Shown: positions 51,407 to 64,000, counted from the stretch's first letter. The stretch is DNA of 64,000 bases from Phaeosaccion multiseriatum (GCA_965112735.1 OZ218963.1:1674001-1738000), one strand, 5' to 3'. Notes: generated by a model not told the origin, from the letters alone. Translations and numbers: made by a program.

Positions 51407-52248
51407 ATGCGTGCTGGTGCTGTTGCTGCCCTTGTTGCTGCACCTACCCTCTTTACCTCCTCGTAACGTGTAGTTGTCTTGCGTGTGCTGCCCGCCCTTC
51501 CCCGCACCCGCCCCGTCCTGTGCCTTCCCTCAGGGCATTACTCTGGCCATCTGCTACACCCTACGGGGCGTGGCACTCAAATACCGAGCGCTCGGAGACA
51601 TAACCATCTTCATCTGCTTCGGGCCTCTTCTCATGGAGTGTTCGGCCTTGCTCATTGCCGGCAAAATGTACTTTTTTCTAATGCCCTTTACACTGCCCAT
51701 CGGTCTGCTGACAGAGGCCATCCTGCACGCCAACAATAGCAGAGATATCCACCTTGATACTAAGGCTGGGATCACGACGCTGGCTTCAGTACTTGGTAAG
51801 GATGGAACGAGGAGACGGAAAGGGGTGCGGGGCTGGGTTGGTTGTGGATGCGAGAAGGGTCGCTGCCATCTTGAGCTCGCGTTGATGACTCCCATGGCAG
51901 GCAGAAACTGGTCTTCTCCTCCTTGCTGCGATGTGACTGCTCATGATGCACACCTCCCCCACACCCCTTGCTACTCTGATCCGTCCCCGTACGTACGTAC
52001 ATACATAAGGGTTCCGCAAGAGCCAACAGTTGTACCTGGTCTTGGTTGTGGGCTCGTATGTGGGGGCCCTGTACGTTGCTCTCACCAGTCCCTTCAAGGG
52101 AGCCGCGTTGGCGCTCCTGTCTCTACCGCTGGCATGGGACAACCTCAAAAGATTTCAACCAAAGCTGATGGAGGATATGGATGCCCGGACTGCACTGTTG
52201 CACATGGTCTTCGGGGTTCTCTTTTCCGTCGGTATTGCCATTTCGTAG
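50678..52248 (+). CDS. menA: 1,4-dihydroxy-2-naphthoate prenyltransferase (MenA, UbiA superfamily), 4 exons, 296 aa
   Basis: Exons 50678-50719, 50900-51247, 51534-51795 and 52010-52248, in phase. The UbiA-type Asp motifs are both present: NLFNGYFDYKSGVD (N-x3-D-x3-G-x-D, after MGVAVQSSA) and NNSRDIHLDTKAGITT. The MenA-type opening ATRPWSWTASVIAVLV is also present, and about eight hydrophobic helices follow. Reaction in the family: transfer of a prenyl (phytyl) chain to 1,4-dihydroxy-2-naphthoate during phylloquinone or menaquinone synthesis; phylloquinone is the photosystem I cofactor. The first exon is very short (14 codons) with no clear targeting signal. Upstream in-frame ATGs at 50534 and 50459 would add sequence but overlap the antisense bS21 exon, so the N-terminus is uncertain. 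Confidence 0.87.
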
Positions 52249-53116
52249 CTTGAGTCTGATCCCCACATGACATCTACACCGCCGACCCATGACACGACAC
52301 GCAGCAGGAGCTTGGACTTTCCTTGGGTTGCTGCGAAGGCCGGGACCACCACCCGACTCCCGAGTTGGAAGAGGGCAGCGGGGCAAGAACACCCGTCTAT
52401 CTTCCTTCTTGAAGGGAGGGAAGGGCTGGGTGTGAAGCACTTCCTCCCCGCGCACGGCGTGGATGCAGATTTGCAGACCCAAGTCACCTACCTCCCTGCG
52501 CAACACGATCAGCACCACGTTGATAGCTCCGGTTGTAGTCCCGCGCTTTAGGCGACGCAAGCAGAGGGGGAGGGTCTTCTGAGGGACTTTCTCACTTGAC
52601 CACCGTGCGGCAAGACGTGCAGCTGAGGGGGGCAGCGGCACCCTTCTGAGTGAGAGGAGAGGCACAGAGTACGTCGTGCGGAGGGGTCCAGGGGGGTGTG
52701 GCCTGTGCGTGTCTTGGCAGCAGTGCCCGGCCCAGCCCCACTGACTGTGCTCGATGGGGGAAAAAGAGCCCTGGTCATCGAACACGCGCTCTCTCCCCCA
52801 GCAACGAGCCCTCGCGAACACTGGTGGTGGACGGAGGAGCTTCCGTTGGCCGGTTGGTTATCCACAGTTCTTCCAACAGCGCGCGTGTAGAAGGACCCTC
52901 GCAAAGGGAAACTGTTGTATGTATTCACCCCCTTGCCGTTCACGACCACCCCGGCTTGAGGCGGGCTACTATTGACTAGAAGGAATTACAAGTCAAAAAA
53001 AAAAAAAAAAAAAAAATGAAACTCATTTATTACTTTTACCACCTCCCTTCCTCATCCACTTTCCTTCCGACCCGACACTCTCGTGAGTTAAAAAAACTTT
53101 AGAGGGCTTGCAGCAA
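52249..53116. other. Spacer, MenA to DnaJ
   Basis: No recognisable gene. A pure A run of about 23 nt at 52995-53017 is followed by AT-rich DNA. Open frames on both strands at 52270-52980 resemble no family. Confidence 0.45.
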
Positions 53117-55225
53117 ATGTTGCGGGCGGTAGCCCAGGCGACGCGGCTGCTGTGTGTGCTGGCCTCGCTGCTGCTTGTCTCCCTCCTAGAATGGACTCCG
53201 ACTGTCGGAGTGCAGGCTCTTGACGGGAGCAATCCCTTTGGGCGGCAGGGCGGAGGAGGCGGCAACTTCTTCTTCTCCAACGGAGGGAGGGGAGGAGGGT
53301 GGCCAGGGGGAGGAGGCACTGCTGCTGCAGACAATGATGAGTACTACAAGGTGCTTTGGAGGTGGATGGGAGCAGTTCTGCCTCCGTTTCCATCAAATCT
53401 GACCCCGCCCGGTGTGGTACGCCCGCCACTTTGCTCTCTCCCCTCTCCGTGAAACTCCCTTGTCTCCTTCTGCTGGGGGGCGGGGAATGAATAGGTCCTG
53501 GGCGTACCCAAAGACGCCAACGAGCGGACGATTAAGCGCGCCTACCGCCGGCTTGCTGTGCAGAAACACCCGGACAAGGGCGGAGACCCCGAGGACTTTA
53601 AGAAGCTGTCGGAGGCGTATGAGGTGGGTGTGGCCAGCTATGCTTAGCCAACCCCCCTTTCCAAGGACTCCCCCTAACACCGGGGCGATTGGGATGTCGA
53701 CACCTCTCAACAGGAGGATGCAATGGTTTGAGGGGGGGGTTGGGGAAAGGGGGCGTATGGTAGTATTTAGTTGGGTGCCTCGTAGACCCCCAACCCAATC
53801 CATGCTTTTCACTTAGTGTGCCAAAACTGCGCTGCCTCCTCTTGTCTGTTCCTTCTTGCTCGAATCTTCTCTCAACCTCTTCAGGTGCTATCGGACCCCT
53901 CCAAGCGACGAGTCTACGACAGCCACGGCAAGGCTGGTCTAAACGGCGCGCAGGGGGGCATGGGGGAGGGGGGTATGCCGCCCGAAGCGGCGGAGGACCT
54001 CTTCAGCCATCTCTTTGGACAGGCTGGCATGGGCGGCATGGGGATGGGAGGGGCGAGGGCGAGGAGGGGGCCGAGGAAAGCCCGCGATGTGGCCTATCAG
54101 CTTCGGGTGTCGCTCAGGGACTTGTACACGGGAAAGACTACTCAAGTACAGCTGGTTATTGAGAAGGTGGAAAATGGGTATATCAAACGGGAACCCAAGG
54201 ACGTGGAGATACATGTGGAGCGGGGCATGGCGGCGGGAGACCGGGTTGTGCTGCACGGGGAAGCGGACAGTGGCGTGGAAGGCATCGCCCCAGGGGATCT
54301 CGTGTTTGTCCTGCAAGAAGCCGAGGACCCCACGTTTAGCAGGGTTGGGGACCATCTTGTGTGCGAGGTGGAGGTCTCACTAGTCGAGGCGCTGAGAGGC
54401 TTCTCCAAGGCCATTCGGACGGTGGATGGAAAACTCAAGAAGGTTACGATGGAGAGAGGGGCGGATGTGATTTCGCCAGGGTGCTATAGGAAAGTGCAAG
54501 GCTGGGGAATGCCTGTGAGAGGCTCCTCGGACGAGTTTGGAGGTGAGTGGGCGAGCTCAGTCAGTGCTACTGTTTTTTAGAAGGCTGTGTGTCAGTTTCC
54601 GTTTCCAGGGGGTTAGGAGCCCTGTGGACAGAGCGCCGAGGGAACGTGTTGGGGAGGAGCGTTCATTCTCCTAGTGGACCAGTATTCTGCTCTCGTGTGC
54701 TTTCCTCAGACGTCCTTTACTTCCTCCCCCCCTTCCTCCCCTCCCCTCCCCTCCCCGTGCCGAGCCTTTTCTCCCTCTACATGCCTTTCCGCGTCCCTTT
54801 TCTTCTCACACTCCCCCCCGCCCGCCCCTCTCGTACCCTCTCCTCGCGCCCCAGACCTGTACATAAAGTTCTCCGTCAGTTTCCCGTCAGTGGAAGAGCT
54901 AAACCGTGCAACAGCTTCAAAAGCTTCAGAAATAGAGCTGCTCGAGAGCGACGTAGATGCCCTCGAAGCCATGCAGTCAAGTAGCGGCAGACGCAAGGGA
55001 GCGGCGGCAAAGGGCGGCAGTAGTAGTAGTAGTAGTAGTAGTAATAGTAGTAGGAGTAACAGCGGCACCGGCAGAAAAGACGGCAAACCCGCAGGGACGA
55101 AAGCCCCGGGGCGGAAGAGCAGTTCCAATCTGCAGGCCCCCAACCCCGCGGTGCTGAGGGCCATCCGGAGCCCCCAGAGTGCAGAGCGGGAAGAGATGCC
55201 CAGCTTCTTCAGCTTCTTTCGGTGA
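53117..55225 (+). CDS. Secretory-pathway DnaJ/Hsp40 without zinc finger, 4 exons, 463 aa
   Basis: Exons 53117-53350, 53495-53623, 53885-54542 and 54855-55225, in phase. A signal peptide ([17 protein letters not shown]) is followed by a Gly/Phe/Asn-rich stretch that precedes the J domain. The J domain (about residues 76-140) has [20 protein letters not shown], the HPD triad in QKHPDKGGD, and [15 protein letters not shown] second Gly/Met-rich linker leads to the substrate-binding region: [20 protein letters not shown], then directly [20 protein letters not shown] and GDLVFVLQE. The four CxxCxGxG repeats expected between these segments in type I proteins are absent, and the loop is only about 20 residues. 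The C-terminus adds a poly-Ser tract ((AGT)n at 55019-55053) and a basic tail ending FFSFFR, with no KDEL-like signal. Probably an ER co-chaperone of Hsp70; a plastid-envelope location is less likely because no Phe follows the predicted cleavage site. Confidence 0.9.
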
Positions 55226-55320
55226 AAAAAAAATCTCTATATGCTGATGTTAGTGATTCGTTTTTCACAGATGGCTCAACGGCTTGGGACAGGGAACGAC
55301 CCAAAAAAAAGGGTTAAACA

Positions 55321-58300
55321 ATGTCAAAACCCACTCTGGACCTTGATGTTGTCGAAGACGATGCCGGAGGTGGGAGGGGAGATGGAAAAGCTTTTTCATT
55401 GTCTCGTACTGCCCCCTCTAATTGTCCTTTTCTCTCACCCTTTTGCCCAGGTCAAGCCTACTCTGGGGGAGAGATTTTCAGCGGTGCCGCCCTTGTCGCC
55501 AAAATGTCCGTCTCCGAGGGTGAAGATGCCTCTATCTCCATCATCAATCGCATGACCTCGCCGATTTGCAGGTAGAGGCTTTGCCTGGTTGATGCTTGGC
55601 ATCGGCTTAATTATATGTTCTCCGTCCGCTTCGCAGTCCCTCCCTCCTCAAAGGCAAAGGAAAAATTGACATTCTCGTCTGGGCTCTTCGCAATTTCCTC
55701 GGTGTTTCCTATTGTCCCTCGGCCTCTGCCGAATCCTTGTGTTCTCCCCATTTCCTCCCTCTCCCTTGCTCTTCCTCTTCAAGTATTTCCAGCAGAGATG
55801 GCGTGGGCTCAAGCTCAATGTGGGAAGAGGAGGAGTACCCGGAACATCAAGTCGATCAGGAAAGGAGGGTAAAGGCATTGCATAGGATAGAGACACACTT
55901 ACAATGCGGGCGGACAGGAGCTCATCTGCCCTTTCTGGCGTTGCTTCGCTTTCTGTGCCCCTCAGGTCCAGCGATGGTGGCGACGAACTCGTTCCTTGCA
56001 GGCCACCGCAGAGGTCAGCAGCAGCAGCAGCAGCAGCAACACGATACAACAAACACACTGATGCAACTCGCCGTTCTCTTGATCCATTAATTGCCTGTTT
56101 GTCTGTCTGCCAGGCTCTAGAGGGTGTGTCTTCCTCCATGAGTGTACTACTCAAGACGCTGGACTCGGCCGTCAGCGCTGCTTCATTTCCCACCTCCAGG
56201 ACCATTCTGCAGGTACGGACTGGAGTTGGGGGCTCTAGTTTCGTCCTTGTGAGGACGTGCAAGAGGGAGTGCAAGTCGGCTGCCGGCAGGGGGGACGGAA
56301 GAAATGCGTGAACCTTGTCTGAAGGCTTTGAATGTACAGTACCGACACACACAAGGTTTTTTCAGTGAGCATGGCATGCAAGCATGTCCACCCCTCTTTT
56401 CTCCTATCCTCTTCCACCGTTCCCTCTCCTCCCGCTTTTCGTCTTACATTTGCTTGCTTTACTCTCCTCAATTCTGTTGCTCTACCCCTCTCCCCTCTTC
56501 CCTCCACCCTCCCTGCTCTTTCTTCCTCATTGCTTCTCTCAGAACAAGACGTTCGAAAAGGCCGTGGCAAAGGTCCTGGCTTCCCTACCGCGGTAAGAGC
56601 CCTCTCCTCTGACCACAACGCCGGGCCGTATAATCCAATCCTATACGCGTCTGCTGCAGTCACTCCTCAGCTCATCCGTTTCAAACCTCGGAAGTACGCT
56701 CCCAATTCCTTCGGCCTTGTATCTTCCCACCGAGCTCTACCCCCCCCCCGTCTATGTTGTCACCTCATCTTCTGCGCTCAGCTCGCCGGAGTTGCAGGCC
56801 TTCCCCTACGCCGCGCGATCGACTCGAGCCTTCATCAGCGCCCTCTTCATCCAGCTTCACCCTCGTGAGGTGAGAGCCGCAAGCGACAAGGAAGCCTTGC
56901 CTTTCCTATGGGGGAATGGTCAGATGAGATGAGATTCCAAGTGGACGGACCACCGCCCCTGATTGTTCCTTACTCAGTCTATGGCTCGAGATGAACTGCG
57001 CAAAGGATTGCTCCCGATGAGACAGTGTCGAGCTTGAACTTGACTGATGTCATCCGTTTCGGTCTGCGCGCAAACGGTCGAGGGGACGCAAGAGCTCTGT
57101 GCTCTGCGTACATGAATACCAAAGGCCAACCACTAAGGAAGGGAAGGCCTCAACGCAAGGGAGTGCCGTTATACACGCGCAACTAACTGGAATTGCATCG
57201 CCCCTCCCTTGTGACTTTGTATGCCTTTTGTATGCCTTTGTACGCCTTTTGTATGCCTTTCGTATGCCTTTTCCTCAGGCGCTGGCCGAGGCCCCTGACG
57301 GAGAGTCTCTTAGTGAGGAGGACAAAGGGGACACATCCGCTGCTGGGACTCCTCTGCACGTGAGTACCGTACCGGAAAGCAAAAGCAGTTCCTCAAGAAT
57401 GCAGGCAGACATACAGGCAGGCAGACAGGCATGCAGGCGATAAGCTTCTCTCAGCCCAAGTCTGAGTGAGCACTATGCTCCCTAGAGTCCTGGAGCCCAC
57501 CACACCCATGCCTTAGCGCCTCCATAACAGAGGCCTTAGCGCCTGCTTAACAAAGGCCTCTGTTCCCTTCCTCTCTCCTTTCTCTCGTCCGTCCGTTCTC
57601 GGGCGGGTTAAATGCGGCCTGCCTCCCCCCCCCCCCGCTCGCACCCTTTTGTTGATTGCGTCCAAATCATTCACAGGAGAGCCCCCCCGCCAAGATGCTT
57701 CGGGCTGCGGCAGCACTCTTCATCAGGTGAGTTCACGATGACATGACCTCACATGACGACAAGTCGCATCAACGTCATTGCCATTGTTTTCGCACACACA
57801 CACGCACACATACCATGCGTGACACGCACACTTTCAAGAATCTATATGTACCCATTCAGTTATTTCCCTGCAAATGATTTATGTATATTAATATAGAATG
57901 TTTTTTCTTTCTTTTTTTTTAATGTATGTATGCTGACATCCTCCTGCTGCGGTGCCCCTTTCTTTCCCCACCGCAGCTCGATGAAGGCTCTCTGCGAGTA
58001 CAGCCAAAGCCACGCCAAGTCCAAGTCTTCGCCAGCGGGCCCCACGCAAGGTGTGTGTTTCTGCAGCAGGCTGGAGCAAGGCTGGAGCATGGCTGCTTCC
58101 GTCTCTTTTCCATCGCAGGAATCTCTTTTTTTTCTACTGGTGTCCGGGCTGGACGCTTCCTCTTGGAGCGACTCCGCACAGCCGATCGATAGGGGACGTG
58201 TGGTCTCTCCCCTCTCGTGCTTCCTCTCCTCAGCCTGTTCTGTCAGCACTGCTGACGTCATTTGGGTCCCCCCCTTGCCCCCCCCCCCCCCCTCCTTTCC

Positions 58301-61300
58301 CGCTTGTTCTCACTTTTTGTTGTTCTTGTTGTCTCGCAAACAAAGGAGGAGAAGGAGCAAGCAAAGGGATGGCGACGCTTGCCGTGCGAGTCGGGGCTTT
58401 GCAAGTAGCGCGCTGCTTCTTCGCCGCAGCCTTCATTCATTGGCAGAAGCTGGATGCGGAGAGAGTGGCCGCGCAGCTCATACAAGTAAGAGGGAGAGAG
58501 AGAGAGGGGGGGGGGAATGATGGAACCCTAGCTCTTGCCCTGTGCTTGTCAACAGTCTCTCTCTCCCGCCCCCCTTAGTGCGAGGATTGCGCCTTGACAA
58601 AAGCGGCACACCCTCCCTCATCGCATCTCGTATACACCTTATGTGATGCTTACGTGAAGCTTACGTGATGCATACGTAATCCCAATCCCCCGCTTCCTGC
58701 AGCCCTACGCTCGAGCTTACGCGGCGGTGATGGCTGCGATGGCCAGTGGCGACACAAGGCTGGCAGCAGGTAAGGAGGACGGCAGGTGAAGCCAAGTGTG
58801 AACGAAGTATGCCAAATCAATCCATTCTGTCGTCGCTAACCCCCTTCCCCTCACCAAGGCGCTGCCCCTTCTCGTTTGGAGTGTGGGGTGGTGATGTGGG
58901 GCTATTTTACGTTGCGCTCCCTTCCATCGCTTGTCACCCCCCCCCCACCCCCCCCTCGACGCATTCTGGGAAACAACCCTTGATTGACTGGTTGGTTGAT
59001 TGACTTGTTGACTGACTGCCTTGACTGATTGATTGGTAGATAGTTCGATTCATGTTCGGTATTTCTATCGTGGCTTGGAGAGGAGCTCCCACACCGCCAA
59101 CTCCTTGCCTTGCCTGGCCTTGCCTTGCCTTCCCTTTCATGCTCTGCGCAACGTTCGTACTTGTTTGGATATCTTCTCCTCCCCCCTCAGGTCTGAAGCA
59201 GCAGCTGGGCTCCTTCCGATCGGCCATTGAGAAGCTCATCGGGAAAGAAAAGGCCCTCCACTCCTTGCAGGTTGGTTGGTTGATCAGTTAGTGAGATGGT
59301 GACGCAGATTGGTTGGTTGATTAGTTCGTTGATGATGATGTTGCTGTCATATCCTGTGAAGTCGGGAGGGAGAGAAGTGCACCAACCACGGTATCACCGC
59401 ACCACCGCAGTAGCGGAGTGGTATGGCATGGTGTTAGAGCAGTAGTGAAATGGAGATAGTGCTTCAACCCCCCCCTGGAACTGTCTGTCTCGATAGACAG
59501 TCGATCGACATGTCTGTTACATGCGTTCAGGCGCGGCGATCAATAGATCGAAAGTCGATCGACAAGTCGTTAAACGCATTTCAGCACTGAGATGATACCA
59601 CTGCCTGCGAAGCTTGCTTCAAGTCAGTCAAGTTTCCCTTTGTGTGATTCTGGGGGTGGCGTGAGGGCACGCTCCTGAGGGGACTGAGTCGTCGTTTGTT
59701 TGTTTCTTCCACCTCCGATCTATCAACCACCATCTCAACAAACCATCGTTATGCACTCCTCTCCCGTCGTGTGCACCTGAAACACCTCTTCTCTCTGCCC
59801 CCACTTCAACAACAGGAAGTGGAAGCTGCTGTCGAGGCGGATATGGTGGACACTCAGGTACATGGGCGAGAGGTGTATGGATCAGAAGTGTAGAAGAAGA
59901 GGGACGGGAGGCAGGCATCCAAGAGACTGACAGACAGACGGTGTGGTGGGCTGGAGTGTACAGATGACAGACCTTAAGGCCGGCTTTTATCGCTCTCGCT
60001 GACGAGATGATGTGATGATGTGTGCGCCCCACAAACAGAAGCGGCGTGTCTGCTATCTTCTCGCCTTTAAATGTGTGTGTGTGTGCTGATGTGTGTTTAT
60101 ATATGTGTGTATGCTTATGTGTGTATGTGTGTGTGTGTGCGTGTGTGTATGTGTGTGTGTTTGTGTGTGTGTGTGCGTGTGATACATGGGTCTGATATCG
60201 GACGACGTGGTGATGGCGATGGTCGATTGACTGCTTGCAGGTGTCCATCGATGAGTCCGTGAGGGAGACTCTGGCATCGACTGGCAGCTTTGGTGAGGAC
60301 TCTCCACAGCAGCAGCAGCAGCAGCAGCAGCCGGAAGACAGCGCTGCACGCCTGGTGCCACTGTCGACAGAGGGGGGCAAGACAAAGAACGAGGTGCAAG
60401 AGGATGGAGCAGCAGCGGCGCCAGCAGCAGCGCCAGTAGGAGCGCAAGTGGAAGCGGTACCGAAGGACGCTCCTCCTCCTCCTGCTGCTCCTCCTGCTAC
60501 GGCTACTCCACCTCCTTCTGTAACGCCAGAGAACAGTCCACTTCTCGCCAATTTGCTTGGCAATGCGAGGTACCATGAGGACCGAGGGAGGCCATTGTCG
60601 CGTGGCCACAGCACCACTACCGCACTACCGCCTCGACCACTACCGACCACTGCCCCGACATGGAACGTAACGCTACCCTCTCCCCCCCCCCTTTGTTCTT
60701 GCTCAGACTGGCCCATGAGATCATCCTCAACCCTGCCTTCAAGCTACCGGAGGAGGAGGAAGAGGACGAGGAGAACGGCCAGGGTGAGGGAGTCTTTCCC
60801 GAGAGAGGCCCGTCGTCCTCGTCATTGGTAAGTCAAGGAAGGAGCTGGGTGCAGGTCTTGAGCGCGTGTTCAGCAAAGGAGGGAGGAAGGCATCACATGC
60901 CTAACCGCCCTGTCTGTGGTGCTGCAGTAGTGTCTTCAACTTGAACTTGAACTTGGAACTTCAATTCCACTGGTGACTGATGGATCGCAGGTTCGGAGGA
61001 CAAAGCTGCACCACATGGCCCAGGCGCTGCTGCCATCGCCCCCGCACTTCTCGGGCCCTACAGAACTCAAAATGAGGGCCAAGGTACTCGTTGCAGCTGC
61101 GCCCGCAGTAGCAGCAGCTGGAGCTGGCGCTGCTCCTGGTGGAGCTAGTGCTGCTGGTACTGCTGCTACCACCGGAGGCGGCTGGAGAAAGGCCGAGGTG
61201 CTGCTCGTGACGTGGATGGATGAGGACGGTGATCCTTGTGCGGTGGGGGACGAGGGGGCAGAGGTGCTCATTGACGTACGGTGAGTGAGCATGTTGAAGG

Positions 61301-63555
61301 TTTGAGTTTCACTTTTCAGTGTCCTGTGTGTACGGCTATCTAGGCCCTCGGGAGCGTGATATGGTATGAGACAAGAACGGGGAGTGAGTGGTACAACAGC
61401 AGTTGGTGATACAGCAGCGGCTCTCATGTGAGGAGAGGCCTACACATTCTAGTTCGATGACGAAATGTGCGATTTCTTATTGGAGGGGAGAGGCACGTGT
61501 GGTAAAACGCGTTGGCAGGCTCCCTGCTGATGCTGCCGCCTAAACTTTCTCTCCGCCCCCGCACCAACAAACCAACCAAACAGGATGGAGGATGACGGGA
61601 GTGTGGAGAAAGGTGTGTCTTACGGGAGGATCCGGAAGGACGCTTCACCTCAGGCTCCGGACTACTCACTGCTATTGAACATGCTCGAGGAGGTACGGAG
61701 GAGAGGGGCATCTTTGTGTATGTGTATGCATTGAAGCACAAGGGCTGGGGGTGGAGGGAGGGGAGGGGAGGGAGGGGAGGAAGGGGTGGAACAAGCGCTT
61801 CGTCAGGGTTGCAAGTGGATGAGTGAGTGTCAGGCCTTACTTACCCACCAGCGACGACACTACCCCCCCCCTAATCCCACTCACCAAGCCCACTTTTCGT
61901 GCCGTATGTCTGTCGTGTCATGTCATCCGATTGGAATGTCCCATTGGAATGTCCGACGGAATGTCCGGTTGGATTGGAATGGAGCAGGTGAGGGACGAGC
62001 TCATTCAGCTCACGCCCAACAACGCACGCGTGGGCGATGCCGTGAGAGCCGCCCTCGACACGGACCTGCTCAGACAGGTGAGAACGAGGTGGAATTGAGA
62101 CTGTTGAACCTGAATCTGTCGGAACTGAAACTGAAACTGTGTGTAGTGGAGAGATTTGAGTGTGTGTAGGGCAGTTTTCTGATGACGAGCTTGCTTGTCC
62201 TCCCTCCCTTCCTCTGTCCCTCCCTCCCTCTCTCTCCCCCTCCCTCCGTCCCTCCTTTCTCTTCTCCCTCCCCCTCCCTTCTTCTCTCCCTCTCTCTCTC
62301 CCTCTCTCTTCCACCTCTCTCTCCCTCTCCCTCTTTCTCTCTCTCCTCTTTCTCCCTCCCCTTGTCCCGATAACAAGATGCTACGGCCTGGCTCCACGCT
62401 GGGCTCAGCGGATGTATCCCGCCTTGTGACCTTCATTGTGGAGCATCTGTTGGGCTTGCAGGTGGGTATGCTTGGCGGCCTACCAGTCGGTCTGCCGGTC
62501 TGTTCCAAGCCGCATCACTTTGACATGCCTCTCCAGCGTGCTTTGTGCTTTGTCTGCGGGGCAAATTGATCGCTCAAATACGTACCACACCCTCTGCTGC
62601 ACCCGAACGAGAGTTCTGACCTAACTAGTGCATCGCTTTTTCTCTCTCTCCCTTCTTCCTCTCTCTCCCGCTCCCTCTCTCTCCCGCTCTCTCTCTCCTT
62701 CTCTTTCTCTGCAATCAATCAATCTTTCACTGCCCTCGCTCTTTGTCGCACCCCCCCCAGGCACCCGTGCGTAGCGAGAAGACGCGAAAGTGGTTGGCAA
62801 AGTTCCAGGGGGGGCTCTCTCGCGCAGCCCAGGGGGGCGCCTCACAAGAGCAGCAAGCGGAGGCCCTCGTGCTCATGCTGCCTCGGGCCTTCGACTTCTT
62901 CTTCTCGAGAATAGATGAAGTGCGTGTGTGTGTGTGAGTGTATATATATGTGTGTGTGTATGTGCGGCACAGGCCTCCCTGCTACAGCCCCGCTACAGCC
63001 CTGCTACCAAGCAAACACTTTGCTTGGGGGCGGAGCAAGTTACGTGTGTTTTCCGTCTGCTTTCTGTCGCTCCCCTGGAGGCCCGCAGGGGGGGAGGTTG
63101 ATGGTTCCTGAGGGGAGGATTCCCTGGTTCTCTTGTCCCTTTGACTGCAGCACCCCCCCCCTGTCCTCCCACGCCTCCTCTTCAAAATCTTGCAGTGTGT
63201 GCCTCTATCCCATGTACACGTCTCTTCCTCTCCTCGTCGTGTTGAGGGCGAAAGACTGCCGTTCACTCCCATACGCTACTTACCGTCTGCATGGAACGAT
63301 ATGCCCCTCTCTCTCCTCTCCTGCTCCCTCACCCCTTCGCTTTGCCTCCTCCTCCTCCTCCTCCTCCTCCTCCTCCTCCTCCTCCTCCTCCTCCTCCTCC
63401 TCCTCCTCATCTGTGTATACATGCAGGTCCGGCGTGACATGGCCAATTACCACATTCAGACCATCGTGGCGCCGTACCTAAAGCGAAACGGTGCAGACTT
63501 TGAGCGCAATAAGTTCGAAGAGATGCTCAAGGCCCGAGGGGGGGACAAGGCGCTG
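55321..63555 (+). CDS. TCP11 (T-complex protein 11) family protein, 22 exons seen, 844 codons, continues beyond the window
   Basis: Exons in phase: 55321-55369, 55451-55571, 55637-55868, 55966-56013, 56114-56212, 56543-56592, 56782-56869, 57279-57359, 57677-57726, 57977-58050, 58346-58485, 58703-58769, 59191-59270, 59816-59857, 60241-60569, 60707-60827, 60991-61280, 61584-61692, 61988-62077, 62378-62461, 62761-62919, 63427-63555. An IQ-like basic segment ([12 protein letters not shown]) comes early. The TCP11 domain is recognisable in pieces: [88 protein letters not shown] and [20 protein letters not shown]. Exon 15 inserts poly-Gln/Pro/Ala. TCP11 proteins are known from sperm and are widespread in eukaryotes; some act in cAMP signalling, but biochemical function is unclear. 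The start is only 95 bp after the DnaJ stop. Exons 7 and 8 are short and least certain. Confidence 0.8.
61397..61418 (+). repeat. 22-nt dispersed motif, copy in a TCP11 intron
   Basis: Exact match to 34734-34755 and 45201-45222. Confidence 0.8.
63345..63407 (+). repeat. (CTC)n microsatellite before the last visible TCP11 exon
   Basis: Pure CTC triplets that form the polypyrimidine tract of the acceptor at 63424-63426. Confidence 0.9.
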
Positions 63556-63618
63556 GTAGGTGGAAGTACAACTCTGTCGGTCTGTCTATGTGTGCGTCTG
63601 TCTCTGTCTCTGTCTGCC

Positions 63619-63716
<98 letters not shown>

Positions 63717-63730
63717 TGTCTGTCTGTCTG

Positions 63731-63792
<62 letters not shown>

Positions 63793-64000
63793 GTTTTCTC
63801 ATACAGCCATGCCTTAACATACCGACTGGGGCATGCATCGGTCGTCGGGGGGCAGAGGGGGCAGATCGTGTGGGGTGACGCTCAAACCTGCTGAGAAGAG
63901 CTTTAAGCTGCTTTGACCCTCGCGCCGTGCCTTGCGTTGCGTGAAGAGACTTCTGTGTATGTGTTGTGTGTGTGCGTGTGTGTGGGGGGGGGGGGGGGAG
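63556..64000 (+). repeat. TCP11 intron with (CTGT)n satellite, running to the window edge
   Basis: A CTGT tetranucleotide array spans about 63615-63790. At three places it is interrupted by an extra T (CTTGTC), spaced irregularly. No further exon could be identified to the right edge, which ends in a GT/G-run. Confidence 0.85.

Noticed and set aside
52123-52949. Minus-strand open frames after MenA
   Set aside because: They overlap the last MenA exon, show no recognisable domain and have no consistent splice structure.

Overview
The window is nuclear DNA of a photosynthetic stramenopile (heterokont alga). The genes are broken by many GT-AG introns with GTGAGT/GTAAGT-type donors. Two nucleus-encoded plastid proteins begin with a signal peptide followed by an ASAFAP-like cleavage context (VNA|FQC at about 3790 and AHA|FIAP at about 50530), which is the signature of a red-derived secondary plastid. 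The gene set (plastid phosphate translocator, plastid bS21, MenA, a BT1 folate/biopterin transporter, an MDM1-like microtubule protein, a tandem CaM kinase) suits an alga that still has centrioles or flagella. I cannot name the genus. Introns and spacers are packed with microsatellites. There are no rRNA genes, convincing tRNAs or CRISPR arrays.

Layout. 1-1267: no gene. 1268-3851 (-): triose-phosphate-type translocator, 6 exons, 420 aa. 3852-10707: mostly gene-poor, with a foldback palindrome, a 27-nt dispersed repeat and a degenerate Cys-rich coding trace on the minus strand. 10708-13584 (+): secreted protein with a TDGP repeat stalk and five 8-Cys modules. 13585-15464: satellite-rich spacer. 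15465-19021: a Crypton-type tyrosine-recombinase transposon on the minus strand. 19398-30700 (-): a 20-exon gene for a ~2,200-aa protein that joins a Wntless/TMEM181-like seven-helix region to a class 3 lipase. 30803-35125 (+): MDM1-like repeat protein. 35995-38563 (-): BT1 transporter. 38996-40751 (-): Ssu72 phosphatase. 40896-49635 (+): protein with two tandem CaMK catalytic domains, 24 exons. 49975-50592 (-): plastid bS21. 50678-52248 (+): MenA. 53117-55225 (+): secretory DnaJ. 55321 to beyond the right edge (+): TCP11 family protein.

Organisation. Three gene pairs are head-to-head with only about 85-145 bp between start codons (30.7, 40.8 and 50.6 kb), implying shared promoters. I rebuilt exons by hand; every multi-exon model keeps reading phase across all junctions except the Crypton ORF, which carries two frame changes.

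Points most worth following up: (1) the Wntless-like/lipase fusion; (2) the Crypton, where a canonical A AAA AAC slippery heptamer sits exactly where a -1 shift would add a C-terminal zinc finger; (3) two introns of the tandem kinase gene, at the same position in the two kinase halves, that share a 196-bp core at about 95% identity although the flanking exons have diverged widely; (4) a 22-nt sequence recurring in four unrelated genes.
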